This document shows positions 12,261-25,200 of a DNA stretch of 64,000 nucleotides, piece by piece. Position 1 is the first letter of the stretch. Each line of letters opens with the position of its first letter. A model generated the notes under the pieces. The model had not been told where the DNA came from. It saw only the letters and a list, made by a program, of their open reading frames with translations, and searched no databases. Location of the stretch: positions 73,695,947-73,759,946 of the forward strand of contig OX336391.1 of NCBI GenBank assembly GCA_946902985.2. The letters run 5' to 3'. The stretch comes from Meconema thalassinum. Taxonomy: Eukaryota; Arthropoda; Insecta; Orthoptera; Tettigoniidae. Made by a program: the position numbers and the translations under genes.

Positions 12261-12995
12261 GTCATTGCGTTTGGAACATTAAATCGCGAGAAAGATCTAT
12301 TTAAAATTTTCAAATTCGCTTGGCCGCCATGTTCGTTTTGTAGTTAACCGGTCTTTGATAGTCTTATAGATGAACTTCCAGTAGTGCCCTTTATCTCCGT
12401 ACAAAATTTCAGGGTGATACCGCTAATAGTTTCAGAGATATAGAATGCCGGTGAAATATTTCGCACATCCGCCATCCTGTGATTATGTAAACAATTGAAC
12501 GAAGTTAAATGTCGGTGCATTACAATGTATATAAACGTATACTGTACCAAGTTTCATTGCGTTTGGTTGGTCAAATCGCGAGAAACGTCTATTTAAAAGT
12601 CGCAAATTCGCTTGGCCGCCATGTTGGTTTTGTAGTTAGCAGATTTTCAAAAGTCACATAAGTGAACTTATAGTAGTTCCCTCTATCACCATAGAAAATG
12701 TCAGGGTAATATCGGTAATAGTTTAGGAGATATTGAATGCTGGTGAAATATTTCGCACAGCCGCCATGTTTGATTGGTGAGACGTAACAAAATTTGATGG
12801 GCACGGTCGGGGTCGCCCAGAATAGTGTTATGAACTTACCGTGTTTCATTAAAATGGCTCCAGCCGTTTAGAAGTTATTGGGGGGGGCACACACACCTCT
12901 CTCTCTCACACACACACACTCACACGCACACGGACACGAACAAAAGGTGATCTCATAAGCCAATTTTTTCAAAATTGAGAATAGGCTAAAAATAA

Positions 12996-13541
12996 CTCTC
13001 AGCGCGCTGGAAGGCGGAGGTATACTTCACCGGGCAAATAAAAATATTTCGAATACACTATTTTTTTCAAATGTATTCCTACAAAAGATCCACATGTTTA
13101 GCTGACGAGCAAATCCTATACAGTAACTCCAAACATACATTGCTCATCCATTGGCGCAAGGGTCGGTCATAACAAATCAGCTTTCAGACAAACGTTTTGG
13201 ATAATTTTTAGAGGAGTATCGACTATTTTAAACGGATTTAACATTGCGCCTATTTAGGAAGATATTACTTTTCCTCAAAACTCTATTTTTCCCAATACTT
13301 TGGTCAATTCATGGTGTATCAAAAACCTTTACTAAGATACCTTTTTGGCCCTTACCCAAAGACCAGTACATACTTTGAATGGATTCGATTGTTCGGAAAC
13401 TAAAAACGTTATAGGAATACTTAACATTTTCGTTAAAGCCGGTTAACCAACTTGACCGACACAGCGAACGGCTATATTTTATGCATACATGATTGGAGCA
13501 ATATGACAGTAGTTATAGTGTCCGCAAGAATGTTATTTATA
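12996..13541. other. Non-coding spacer between repeats
   Basis: No coding frame, hairpin or known repeat recognised between the Helitron-like hairpin and the mariner left end. Confidence 0.4.
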
Positions 13542-14375
13542 AGGTGCGTTCAAAAAGTAACGAGCCGGAGCCTGTAATGCGCAAACCGGTGACGACATCA
13601 GCTAATCGTGGCGTGTGTAAAAAGGTGTGGTTTCGACCAGAGCGTGGAAGGTCTCAGCCCGACGGTAGAGGGCACGCGTGCACGTCACGTAACGATACAA
13701 AGCGAACAGCAGCATGCATCAATCGTTCAACGCTGCCAGTCGCATTGCAAACAGTGACATGGAGGCGTCAAACGAAGATCAAAGAGGTATTGATCGGTTT
13801 CTGACAGCGGAAGGAGTAGAGGGAATGGACATTAATCGCCGAATGTCACAAGTGTACGGCGAACACTGCATGTCCCTTGCAAGGGTCAAGGCGTGGCACA
13901 AGCGCTTCAGGGGAGGAGGGGTGTCGTCGTTAGCCGAAGATACCCTGTCGGGGGCACCCCCCTGCATTACCGATGACAACGACCAGCTGGTTGATGCACT
14001 CATTACCCAGGACCGCCGAGTGACAGTGAACGCCATAGCCGCCGTGGTCGGATTGAGCGTTGGAAGTGTGCACACCATCATGAAGGAACGACTGCAGTTG
14101 CGCAAAGTGTGTGCCCAATCAATGGGTGCCCCACAGTCTTCAACCACACCAGGAAGCATGTCGAATGGCCTACTGTCTTGGTCTTGGCTGGACGATTGAT
14201 GCATGCTGCTGCTCGCTTTGAATCGTCACGTGACGTGCACGCGTGCCCTCTATGACGGGCAGTGACCTTCCACGCCCTGGTCGGAACCACACCTCGTTAC
14301 ACACGCCACGATTAGTCGATGTCGTCACCGGTCTGCGCATTCTAGCCTCCGTGTCGTTACTTTTTGAACGCACCT
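13542..14375 (+). mobile_element. Mariner-type element, internally deleted, with long TIRs
   Basis: Ends AGGTGCGTTCAAAAAGTAAC and its complement, flanked by TA on both sides (13540-13541 and 14376-14377). The inverted repeats extend about 175 bp (13542 to about 13717, and about 14201-14375), far beyond the ~30 bp usual for mariner. Only about 480 bp lie between them, holding the transposase N-terminus. The catalytic DDE region is absent, so the element is non-autonomous. Confidence 0.9.
13759..14199 (+). pseudogene. Mariner transposase N-terminal (HTH) remnant
   Basis: Encodes the DNA-binding half of a mariner transposase. The first helix-turn-helix is FLTAEGVEGMDINRRM...GEHCMSLARVKAWHKRF, then a GAPPCITDDN linker, then the second helix-turn-helix RRVTVNAIAAVVGLSVGSVH...ERLQLRKVCA. 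A CAAT duplication near 14116 shifts the frame. Reading the next frame continues the family pattern for about 20 residues before running into the right TIR. The D,D34D catalytic domain is missing. Start taken at the internal ATG (MEASNEDQ), because upstream codons lie within the TIR. Confidence 0.85.
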
Positions 14376-14600
14376 TATATATTTTTATGAAATACCTATA
14401 AGCTATTGAACTGTCGATGGTTTTGGGATCTGGGGAATGTGAGACGCAAATATATGTCGAGCTTTTCCGTAAGTCACAAGGAAGGAAGGAACGAACGAAC
14501 GAACGAAGGGACAGAACTGAAATCTTGAATCGCCGAGTGTGTCACGCTATTTTCACATACGTGTTATAGCCGAGGTTCTGGGTTGCCAGCAGTCAAACTC
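14376..14600. other. Spacer with short GAAC microsatellite
   Basis: Non-coding. A small (GAAC)n/(GAAG)n run lies at about 14482-14508. Nothing else recognised. Confidence 0.4.
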
Positions 14601-14938
14601 CGTCACTGTCTGAGTGGCGAGAGAGAAGGAAGTGGACAGAGGAAGCTCCATGGCGCTCCTTTAACACCCGCAGTGACGTAGCGTCACTGTCTGAGTGGCG
14701 AGAGAGAAGGAAGTGGACAGAGGAAGCTCCATGGCGCTCCTTTAACACCCGCGAGTGACGCAGCGTCACTGTCTGAGTGGCGAGAGAGAAGGAAGTGGAC
14801 AGAGGAAGCTCCATGGCGCTCCTTTAACACCCGCGAGTGACGCAGCGTCACTGTCTGTGTGGCGAGAGAGAAGGAAGTGGACAGACGGGGAGGAGGAAGC
14901 TCCATGGCGCTCATTTAATACCCGCGAGTGACGTAGCG
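14601..14938. repeat. 82-bp tandem repeat, four units
   Basis: Units begin CGTCACTGTCTG at 14601, 14682, 14764 and 14846 (steps 81, 82, 82) and each contains GAAGCTCCATGGCGCTC. The first three units are almost identical; the fourth has an 11-bp GGGGAGGAGG-like insertion. Open frames inside arise from the repetition and are not treated as genes. Confidence 0.92.
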
Positions 14939-15013
14939 CACTTTCGGTTGTGCTGTATCACGACGCACGCTAAAAGGAGGACTGGATCTGGAACCAGTGA
15001 CTTCAATTAAAAG

Positions 15014-15388
15014 CGTTATAATAATAATAATAATACTATCGTATGGCCTCGGGTGCCAGGTGCAAGCTTTGTTATTTGAAACCAAGAAGACAGCTTGCAT
15101 GTAAATTTCGTCGTTCCTTGGAACGCTATGAATGTCAAGGAGGTTGACATTATAGCGCTTTCTAGTAGAGATTGGAGGAACTTTGTGTTGGCGTAAAATA
15201 ACGAGAATAATTTTGCCTTTATGAAAAAGGCCTGCAGAATTCAAATGGGTTCTTTAACACGCCAAAAAAGAATGACATGCTTGTCGTGATTTTGCCGCGT
15301 TTCATAAATCACTTACCACGGCCAGGAGCGAACCTGCATGCTTGGGGTTAGTAGTCTGACACGTTTACCACTCACCCATCGAGGCAAG
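15014..15388 (-). mobile_element. tRNA-derived SINE (family S1)
   Basis: Read on the minus strand, it has a tRNA-like head: A-box-like GGGTGAGTGGTAAACG and B-box-like GGTTCGCTCCTGG near 15325-15385. The body includes AAAGAACCCATTTGAATTC and it ends in an (ATT)n run at about 15016-15035. The same sequence occurs at 39635-40387 on the plus strand. Here the SINE is uninterrupted after CTGGCCGTGGTAAGTG, which provides the empty site for the MITE in the other copy. Confidence 0.85.
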
Positions 15389-15474
15389 CGCTGTTTTAGT
15401 AATAAGCACACTATCCAATTGGAGCCGACGGAGTTTGAGAAATGTTTTGATATCGACTTTGCTATTCACACACC

Positions 15475-15607
15475 CGTGTACTTCCCTACAAGTTCTGCCT
15501 ACCCAATGTGTACTGCTCTACAAGTCCTGCCTACCCAATCTCTACTTCTCTAAGTCTTGCCTACCCTATGTCTACTTCCCTACAAGTCCTGCCTACCCAA
15601 AGTGTAC
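15475..15607 (+). repeat. ~31-bp minisatellite, four units
   Basis: Four imperfect units with the core CTACAAGTCCTGCCTACCCA repeat head to tail. The frames running through it are by-products. Confidence 0.85.
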
Positions 15608-16206
15608 ACTTCTACCTAAACAAGGCACACAATTACCACCACTGGGAAACTTGAAGGTGCTGGGATATCATTCCTAGTTCTCACAAGCTATGAAGTGTTA
15701 TCCTACACAAGTCCATTATGCGGTATTATGGTCATACCGGGCAAATATCTAAAATCTTCCTGTGTTTTATCATTAGTTGTATTAGTTGTAATGTATTTTC
15801 CCAGTAGTAACTTCGAGTAAGGAGAAATATTTTGTATTTGGTTACAGAAGAAACATATGGCGCTGAGAACACAGTGGGGAAGTTTGAACAATGGAAGTTT
15901 CTTACAAAACGCATTCACATTCTTATCACTACGTCATGTGTATTTCTTCCAGGCATATTTACTCAAGACAGAGAGAGCTCCCATCAACAGACTGACATAC
16001 GTTTCCTAAATATATCCAGACAAAAACATCACTGAACGAAAATGGATAATTTGTGGGCTGCTAAATAGAGTTAATATCAATACAATCTACTTCAATGATG
16101 AGACACAAACAATGAGAGACACTTCTGAAGTTGCAATCAAATCCAAAACTTACAGTTAAGCACATTTAAAGCGATAAATTGCGTATTTTGTATGTTGAAC
16201 ACTTAC
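15608..16206 (-). other. Probable intron or 3' flank of the host gene
   Basis: AT-rich sequence downstream of exon 4. No further exon with both splice borders and matching phase was recognised. Confidence 0.4.
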
Positions 16207-16265
16207 TCATTTAAATGATTTCCAATTCCAACACTCTCTCGTTCCTGGGATTCTTCTTCCACATC
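16207..16265 (-). CDS. Host gene exon 4
   Basis: Acceptor ATCCCTAG and donor GTAAGTG bracket 59 nt, starting DVEEESQERESVGIG. It leaves two extra bases, so the next exon must begin in the complementary phase. If the donor is not used, the frame would stop at once (GAG TAA), giving a short terminal exon instead. Confidence 0.55.
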
Positions 16266-19200
16266 CTAGGGATAAGACGGAATAATTTATTTCTATGCTT
16301 TTACTTTTACACAAATAGCAAACCATGTAAATTTACTGCTCTAGTCAGCTAAAGTGAACATATACTCAGTGAATGACTTTCGTACTGACCATCACATCCT
16401 ACTGCTAGAGATGAACTTTAACCAGATAAGTGGTTATAACCTCAAATTCAGTAACTTATAATCAACTATCTACGGTTGAGTGAATCTTGAAGCGAAGGAA
16501 AATGCCGAGATCAATAGCCTTATAGAAGTAATAACAGTATGGATTGAGGAAAAATAAATACTGATTTAATTCTTAGCCTTAAGACTATATGTGGTCCTAG
16601 GATCCAACACGTGCACGTATCATTTCGTAACAAGCAAATAGGCGGCTGATGTTTGCACCAGCATAAAATGAAATAATTCATTCATAAATCAATCTACCTT
16701 TAGAATATTATACAAGACTTCCATTAACAAATCACTGGAATTTATTATACAAATGTTTCAATAGAAGTTAGGGTAAGTCGATGAAATCCCTCTAGAGGGA
16801 GTTTATTGTAGATTATGTAACATGAATATCGCTGCTTGTAACATCAAGAATGGCAGGGCTGCTACTGTAAGGGAACTCACAGTTTGAAATGGAGATAATG
16901 GCCAATGAGGAGATGGGAGTAGGTACTACTGTATTTGAAAAGTCGATTCTTTGCTGCATACCGGGACTGAATCCAATCTTTATAGTTCCTGCATACAACA
17001 GATTAGGGCCTGAGCACATTACACAGTGTAAAGGCGCCAGATAATGTGAACGGTCTCGAAAGACGGGTGGGTATGATCCCCACTTTTCATTAATATTTTT
17101 CATGTTTCACCACGTTTGTATCAACGATAATGCTAGGAAGGTACCTCCTTACTATATTTCAAAGCTCCTATGGGCTGAACAAACCGGCATGCGGCTATAA
17201 AAATCCATGCCACATACAGACACACTCCACCTACTCTCTGACATCACAAACATGGAAAAACTAAGGGTTAAAACACAACTTTAAACTATAAGAAATAAGA
17301 AAGATTGCTTAGTACTTACAAGTAAAAATAAGTCGAGTTAAGTATTAGCATTTACTTTCTCCTTATGGTTCAAGAACATTCCTTTACTTTTAACTCATAT
17401 CTTCAATTATTTATTATCTTCATGCTTACAGTCAACCGCATGTTTTGCAATGCTCAAAATTCAGAAGGAGGTGCTCTCTGTCATAGGTTAAACACATTCC
17501 AGCAATTGCCTGGAGTTCAAGTAAAAAAGCACAGAAGATCACTCATGACGGGAGTCAAACCCACCTCCCCTCTGTAGCATTCATGGGAGGATCTCTACCA
17601 GAATATAAGATATCCCAAATAATGTTCATACCACAGTGGGCAAGTAATACAAGGAGATTATGATTAGCTTCAAGCAATGTACAGTACCATTTGCCAATAA
17701 TATTATAATGCATCCCCCAGTAGCTCAGTGCTCAGAGCAACATCGCACAAAGCCGGAAGTATCGTATGGGACAGATAATTTAATTCGCCATCCTTCTATC
17801 AAAATGGATTATGCTTGCTGTACAAAACACAACCTAACAACCAAATGCTTATGTTTGTCCTCAACACAACTGTGAAAATACAATTCTTAATCCAATAATG
17901 CTATAAGGTGTTAAGGAGATGTCTTGTAATGAGGCATGAAGATACTTACTTCTTCTGCATCTGAAGACGGTGTTTCAGTTTTGCGGGACTGAACGATCTC
18001 GGGAATAGAAGTTTCCTCAATTTTAATATCTGTGTGATGGTCTGTATCGTCCTGCAATGAAATGACTTGGTTCACAAATATGTTCCTTTGCGCAGGCGAA
18101 ATTATATATTTCAGATGACTTGTAAACTTGCACTGAAATAATTCAAGAATATAACATACTGAAGTTAATTCAAACTCCCATTCATAGATTTGTAAGTCAA
18201 CGGTGTCATGGCAGAAAACTAACAGTTTTTGGGGAACTAATATCTGAAAACACTCCAGTCGTTATACACTCGCAAAACCTAGGCCTAGCATATTGTCACT
18301 AGCATTGAGTTTGTGTGTAGCGACTTTGCGGCGTAGAAGCAGTTAGCGTTGTTTTACCCTCTTGAGACCAGATTAAAGCAATATTCAACTCAAGGATACT
18401 TAAGTTAAGGAGGAATCTAATTGGAACGATAGACAACTTCATAAATACAGTGGCAGCTACTGATAATTTCATTTGATACCAATTCTCTCCAAAATAAAAC
18501 TCAGATTCCTACCTAGGAATACTAAAAAGACTAAGTCAATGAAGCTTACTAAGTTTGACTTAGAGAGACTTTCAACATGCAACCAATTCACAGATAAATT
18601 AGAAGCATTGGATTCTAGCAATTGGGACGAACTGAAGAACAATCTATTGAAAGTTGCCACAGAGACTGCTCCGTTTGTAAAACAGAAGAAGCATGCCTGG
18701 TGGATAAAAATGTGCTAGTAGGCGGTCGCCCAGAGACAGATAGCCTGGCTAATGTGGAGCTCACAGAAGACTCAGTTCAACAGGGATAAGTTCATAGAGC
18801 AACGGAAGTTAATTGCCAGACAGGTAAAACGTCAGTTCACAAAATACCAATTGACACAGTTAGACGAAGACTTCAAAGAGAACAACTCAAGGAACTTCTA
18901 CAAAAGCATCAAACGCAATCTCAGCCGCTATAACCCACCAAGTCTCCTCTTCAGAGGACCAGATGGAATGACGGCTTATAATGACATAGACAACTGTAAC
19001 CTTCTGGCCAAGTACTTCGAGAACCTCCTTAACTGTAAATCACCTGACACCTTCTTTACGTACAAGGACTCCATCAAACAACCCAACTCTCAACCACCTA
19101 GCAAAGAAGAAGTGATAAAAATAATTCAGTCCCTGGAAAACAACAAAGCATCGGGAGAAGACGCTATAGTAGCAGAGCTATGAAAGCAGGCTGGAGACAG

Positions 19201-22200
19201 GGCAGTCAGTAAATTGACAGAGATCCTACACAACATTTGGGAGATTGAAATACTTCCTAGTGACTGGACTTCGGCTTTGATTCACCCATTACACAAAAAA
19301 GTGACCTAAGCGACATAAACAACTATAGAGGAATCTCTTTGATATCCGTCACATACAAGATTCTCTCCAAGGCCCTGTTAAACAGAGCCGAACCTCAACT
19401 GGATCCACAAATTGGAGAATACCAGGGAGGATTCAGAAAAGGACGCTCCTGTGCTGAACAGATACTCAACATAAAGTCAGTGCTAAGACAAGTAAAAATG
19501 GCAGGCAAGAAGTTTGTCGTCATCTTTGTTGACGTTAAGAAGGCGTACGACTCAGTTGACAGACCAACTCTCATGAAAATCCTTCAGGAACTTGGACTGG
19601 ACCAGAAGACACTTAACCTTATCCAACAGACTTTAAATAACACCACGTCACGAATAAAGAGAAACAATCTCAGAAAGTTTTGAAATCAAGACAGGAGTAA
19701 GACAGGGAGATGGTCTCTCTTCTCTCCTCTAAATCTGTGCACTGGAAAAAGTTATAAGAGAGTGGCGAAAGGAGATAGCTAAAACAGGGCATCCCAAGCG
19801 GTATCTACCTTGGACACAAACGTGATGGACTCATTGTGGACAGCCTGGCATTTGTCGATGACCTGGCACTTCTATCTGATTCAATAGAAACATCAGTGAA
19901 ACAACTCAATATTCTCGGACAAGAAGCAGCGAAGATAGGACTGCAAGTGTCATATGAGAAAACACAATACATCACGAATATCAGTTAATCACCTCATGAA
20001 CTACTTCTAGAACAGGGAAGGATCAAGAAAACCAACAAATTCAAGTACTTGGGTGTATGGTTGGAACCCAATCTCTTCGAAGGAACAGCATTATCAACTC
20101 GAGTAAATAAGCTAGAACTGTCATACCAACAGACTAAGAACATCTACAATAAGAAGTGTCTCTCCCGTAACACCCAAATGCAGCACTATCAAACGGTCAT
20201 CCGCCCTGAAGTTTTATATGCCTCTGAATGTCTCATATTAAACAGGAAAAGACTCACGGACAAACTAGAAATCCAAGAGAGGAATATAATGAGGAAGATA
20301 TTGGGACCAATGAAAGAAGGGAGTAAATACATTCTTCTTCTTCAAGTGCCTCGTCCTCCAAGAACATTGGCGATCAGTAGCATGATCTGCTGTTTGTCCA
20401 TTGCTGTTCTAAACAGTGACACTGTATTAAGTCCAAACCACTGGCTTATGTTCTTTAGCCAGGATATTCGTCTGCGTCCTGGACCCCTAATGCCACCAAT
20501 CTTCCCTTGGATAATTAATTGCAAGAGGTGGTATTTGTTGTTGCGCATAAAATGACCAAAGTTTCTAGTTTTCTCCTTTTGATGATACTGAGAATTTCCA
20601 AGTCTTTGTTCATACGTCATAGTACTTCCACATTTGTGACTTTAGCTGTCCATGATATCCTTATAATCCTGCGACACGTCCACATTACAAATGCTGTTAG
20701 TTTCTTATTTAAAACCTCGGTAGGTGTCCATGATTCAACTCCATAGAGCAGGACACTAAAAACGTAGCATCGAAGCAGTCGGGTGCGTAATGACAGACTT
20801 AAATCGCGGCTGATCAAAACTTTTCTAATTTTCATGAAAGAACTTCTGGCCTGCTCAATTCTACAGCGAATTTCTTGATTTACGTCCCAGTTATCATTGA
20901 TTTGACATCCTAAATATTTATATGATGAAACCCTTCCAATTCTTTCATTACCAAGTGTAAGAATGTCCTGAATTATATCTTTTTTTCTACTAACAACCAT
21001 CCACTTAGTTTTTTGTACATTTAAATGTAATCCCATGGCGTTACTCTCTTCAGAAATAGAATCCAGTAGTATTTGTAGATCATCCATACTTGTTGCAAGG
21101 ATGGCAGTGTCATCAGCATATTGGATGTTATTAATGATAAGTCCTTGAGACTTTCCGTCAAGAGCATCTTGGAAAATCTTTTCAGAATAGATGTTGAAGA
21201 GGAGTGAAGAAAGAATGCAACCTTGGCGAACTCCCTTCATAATCGATACTTTTTAGACAGCTGACCATCAACACGTACAGCAGCACTTTGATTCCAGTAC
21301 AGATTTCCAATTAATCGGATGTCACGTCCATCTAGTCCCAGGTCACATAAAATGTTCATCATTTTATCGTGTTGAACAGTGTCAAAGGCTTTTTCATAAT
21401 CGATGAAACACATGTAAACATCGACACGAACATCACGGCATCGTTGAATCAACATCTGAAGACTGAGCAATGCCTCCCGAGTTCCGAAAACACTCCTGAA
21501 TCCAAACTGTGTGCCACCAATGTTTTCCTCAAATTTATGATATAACCTTAAGTGCAGGATTTTAAGGAATAACTTCAGGGCATGACTCATTAAACTGATC
21601 ATTCTATAGTCATTGCAGCACGTTGCATTGGTCTTTTTGGGAATCGGTATAAAAGTTGATTTGAGCCAATCATGTGGTATGTATCCACTTCGATAGATGT
21701 TATTGAACAAACCCACCAGCAAGGAAAGAGATCGTTCATCCTTGAGAAGCTTTAGTATTTCAATGTGCAATTCATCTGGATCTGGAGCCTTTCCACTCTT
21801 CGATATTGTTATGGCATGTTCAATTTCAGCTCTTGTAATGTCTATGCCATCGCCCGTTCGAATACCCTGATCAACACTTCAGTTGTCTTCGAATACAGTT
21901 TCAATGTAGTCCTTCCATTCTGTCAACTTCTCTTCAGTACTACGGAGAATGATGCCATATCTATTTTTGAGAATCCCAATCCCTCTGCTCTTATAAATCC
22001 CAGCTGCTTGATTAACCTTTTTATACATGTGGAACGAGTCATGCTTTGCACACAGTGTTCCTATTTCGCGACATTCCTTTGAAAGGTGTTGTTCTTTGGC
22101 AGTACGGATTTCCTTCCGTATTAATTTCTGCAATTCTCTGTGCTTTATCGGTCTTGAAAGGTCTTCTGCAATCGATCAATTGTAGAATTTTATCTGTCAT

Positions 22201-25200
22201 CCAAGGTTTGCTTTTCCTACTCTCCGTGGCCTGTAGTTTTTCTCGACACACTTCATTCACTGCGGATTTGAATTGGTTCCAAGTGTCTTCAATATTATGT
22301 GTATCCTTGTTCGACTGGATATAATCTAGTTTTGTACTCAATGATGTTTGGACATAATTTCTCAATACAGGGTCTTGGACCTTATGGAACGCAAAATGAT
22401 TGCTGTGCCTAACTGGGTGATATTTCTTCAAGTTCAAATTCATTGTTGCTAACAAAACGTTATGATCGGAGTTAATATCAGCACCAGAATATGTCTTCAC
22501 ACTTTTTAGGGAATTTCTGAATCGCTTATTGACGTGGATATAGTCAGTTTGATTCCTGACATTATTAGGCGGCCCAATCAGGAGCTCTATAGTTACTCTG
22601 AAGGAATTACAGACGTGGCCAGGAAGAGACGTCTAACATTTTATGGACACGTCTCCAGGATGCATCCAACCAGGCTGACCAGCTACCCACATACTGGCAA
22701 AGAAGGAAGACCAAGTCACCATGGCTGATAGAAGTGCACAAAATCTGCTGGAACTGGGAGTTACGGAAAATGGCGCTGAAGATCGAACGTCTCTCAGGAG
22801 TATATTAAAGCAAATCAAGTTCCAGGAAAAACCTCCAAGGAAGAAGACAGGTGCCCCCTGGACAAAGGAGAGAAATGAACAACGCAACCAGAGGATGCGT
22901 GACTACTGGGCAAACATCTAGGCCCACTCCAAGCAAAATAGTTGAATATCGTTGTCCGTAGTAGGCCTATACGGAACAAGAAGAAGAAGAAGAAATAATT
23001 CATGACCCATTGATGTTTTCGACATGACGCAATAGAGTAACAATTATAGAATTGAAAATGAATATTTTTAAAGGCAAATGCTAAAGATTTCTTCTGAAAC
23101 AAATAGCCAGCTGCGGTGTAATTATTGCTCATGGGACACCGCCATAGACCATCTCTAGGGTGTTTTCGCATGGTGACTTCGTGCCAGCCCAAAACGACCC
23201 TCTTTCTTTCGGAACCTCCATTAAAAGCTCCGAGGAGAACTGAGAAACCCTCACCATCATATAACATTGGAGCCTATCCGTTTGAGGCTGTCATGAAGGG
23301 TGGACCAACAATATATTGACAATCACAGCTAGCAGTATAAAATGTCATCAACGTGAAGGGTGGGGCTACATCGCATTGACAGTGACGGATAGCAGCGTAG
23401 GATTTAATAAAAACGAAGGGTTGTGTCAATGCCACATTGTTGGCCATGTGCAGCATTGGAGGTAGCCCCAAGCCTCATGTCAGTGTTCTGATCTAATAAT
23501 ATAAATGTCCAACTGAAGCCCATTGCACCCTAGAACACATATGTATTGCGGGCTAGAATGGATTTTGGCAGATAATATCATTCTCATACCAAAGAAACTA
23601 CTCGACACCCTACCCCAAAATTCAGAAATTTGTAGGTGCACAGCATGTTGTGGGGACCTCACCTACAATAGTGTCCAGGATGCAAACACAGTGAACCTGC
23701 ATTACCAATAATTAGCTACTGTTAGCTCAGCATGTTGTAGGGACCTCACCTACAATAGGGTCCAGGGTGCAAACACATTACCTGCATTACCAATAATAAG
23801 CTACTGATAGCACAGCATGTTGTGGGGACCTCACCTACAATAGGGTCCAGGGTGCAAACACATTACCTGCATTACCAATAATTAGCTACTGTTAGCACAG
23901 CATGTTGTAGGGACCTCACCTACAATAGTGTCCAGGATGCAAACACAGTGAACCTGCATTACCAATAATTGCTACTGTTAACACAGCATGTTGTGGGGAC
24001 CTCACCTACAATAGGGTCCAGGGTGCAAACACAGTGAACCTGCATTACCAATAATTAGCTACTGTTAACACAGCATGTTATGGGGACCTCACCTACAATA
24101 GTGTCCAGGAAGCAAACACAGAGAACCTGCATTACCAATAATTAGCTACAGTTAGCACTGCATGTTGTAGGGACCTCACCTACAATTGTGTCCAGGGAGC
24201 AAGCACAGTGAATCTGCATTACCAATAATTAGCTACTGTTAGCACAGCATGTTGTGGGGACCTCACCTACAATAGGGTCCAGGGTGCAAACACATTACCT
24301 GCATTACCAATAATTAGCTACTGTTAGCACAGCATGTTGTAGGGACCTCACCTACAATAGTGTCCAGGATGCAAACACAGTAAACCTGCATTACCAATAA
24401 TTGCTACTGTTAACACAGCATGTTGTGGGGACCTCACCTACAATAGGGTCCAGGGTGCAAACACAGTGAACCTGCATTACCAATAATTAGCTACTGTTAA
24501 CACAGCATGTTATGGGGACCACACCTACAATAGTGTCCAGGAAGCAAACACAGAGAACCTGCATTATCAATAATTAGCTACTGTTAGCACAGCATGTTGT
24601 AGGAACCTCACCTACAATAGTGTCCAGGGAGCAAACACAGTGAATCTGCATTACCAATAATTAGCTACTGTTAGCTCAGCATGTTGTGGGGACCTCACCT
24701 ACAATAGTGTCCAGGGAGCCAGCACAGTGAACCTGCATTACCAATAATTAGCTACTGTTGGCATAGCGTATGGTGTGGACTTCACCTACAATAGTGCCCA
24801 GGGTGCAAACACAGTGAACCTGCATTACCAATAATTAGCTACTGTTAACACAGCATGTGGTGTGGATTTCACCTACAATAGTGTCCAGGATGCAAACACA
24901 GTGAAACTGCTTCACCATAATTAGCTACTGTTAGCACAGCATGTGGTGTGGACTTCACCTACAATAGTGTCCAGGATGCAAACACAGTGAACCTGCATTA
25001 CCAATAATTAGCTACTGTTAACACAGCATGTGGTGGGGACCTCATCTACAATAGTGTCCAGGATGTAAAAACAGTGAACCTGCATTACCAATAATTAGCT
25101 ACTGTTAGCACAGCATGTGGTGTGGACTTCACCTACAATAGTGTGTCGGATGCAAACACAGTGAACCTGCATTACCAATGGTTGCGTTCACGGTAGCAAA

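Larger units (their letters stand above)
8219..12990 (+). mobile_element. Helitron-like repeat, family 1, copy split by a hAT element
   Basis: The 5' end carries a small hairpin-forming stretch related to AGTTCCGTGAAGAACT, then AGCC(A/T)ATTTTCATATATCC. The 3' end has (CT)n/(CA)n, TGATCTCATAAG and a hairpin at about 12958-12987. Between them are nine GCCAT-type motifs at 8359, 8499, 8646, 8787, 8933, 12327, 12472, 12619 and 12764. With the hAT insertion removed, the step from 8933 to 12327 is 147 bp and the full series is 140, 147, 141, 146, 147, 145, 147, 145. No protein is encoded. Layout (5' subterminal repeat, microsatellite, 3' hairpin, T-rich target) matches Helentron-associated non-autonomous elements, but the class assignment is an inference. 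Confidence 0.7.
18471..22996 (+). mobile_element. LINE A, 5'-truncated, split by LINE B
   Basis: Non-LTR retrotransposon remnant in two parts, 18471 to about 20325 and about 22566-22996. It starts at the end of the endonuclease region, includes a full but broken RT, and ends in a GAAGAAGAAGAAG run at about 22977-22996. The C-terminal part (RKRRLTFYGHVSRM, then KFQEKPPRKKTG and DYWANI) lies beyond the minus-strand LINE B, which inserted into it. The clade is not assigned. Confidence 0.85.

Noticed and set aside
13779..14204. 141-codon minus-strand frame in the mariner remnant
   Set aside because: It is antisense to the helix-turn-helix region, which shows clear family motifs on the plus strand.
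14593..14914. Repetitive frames encoding SLATQTVTLRHSRVLKERHG
   Set aside because: Arise from the 82-bp tandem repeat (not a multiple of three, so frames rotate).
16813..17103. 96-codon minus-strand frame as a host exon
   Set aside because: No splice sites in matching phase and no acidic or family-like composition; lies inside the intron between exons 3 and 4.
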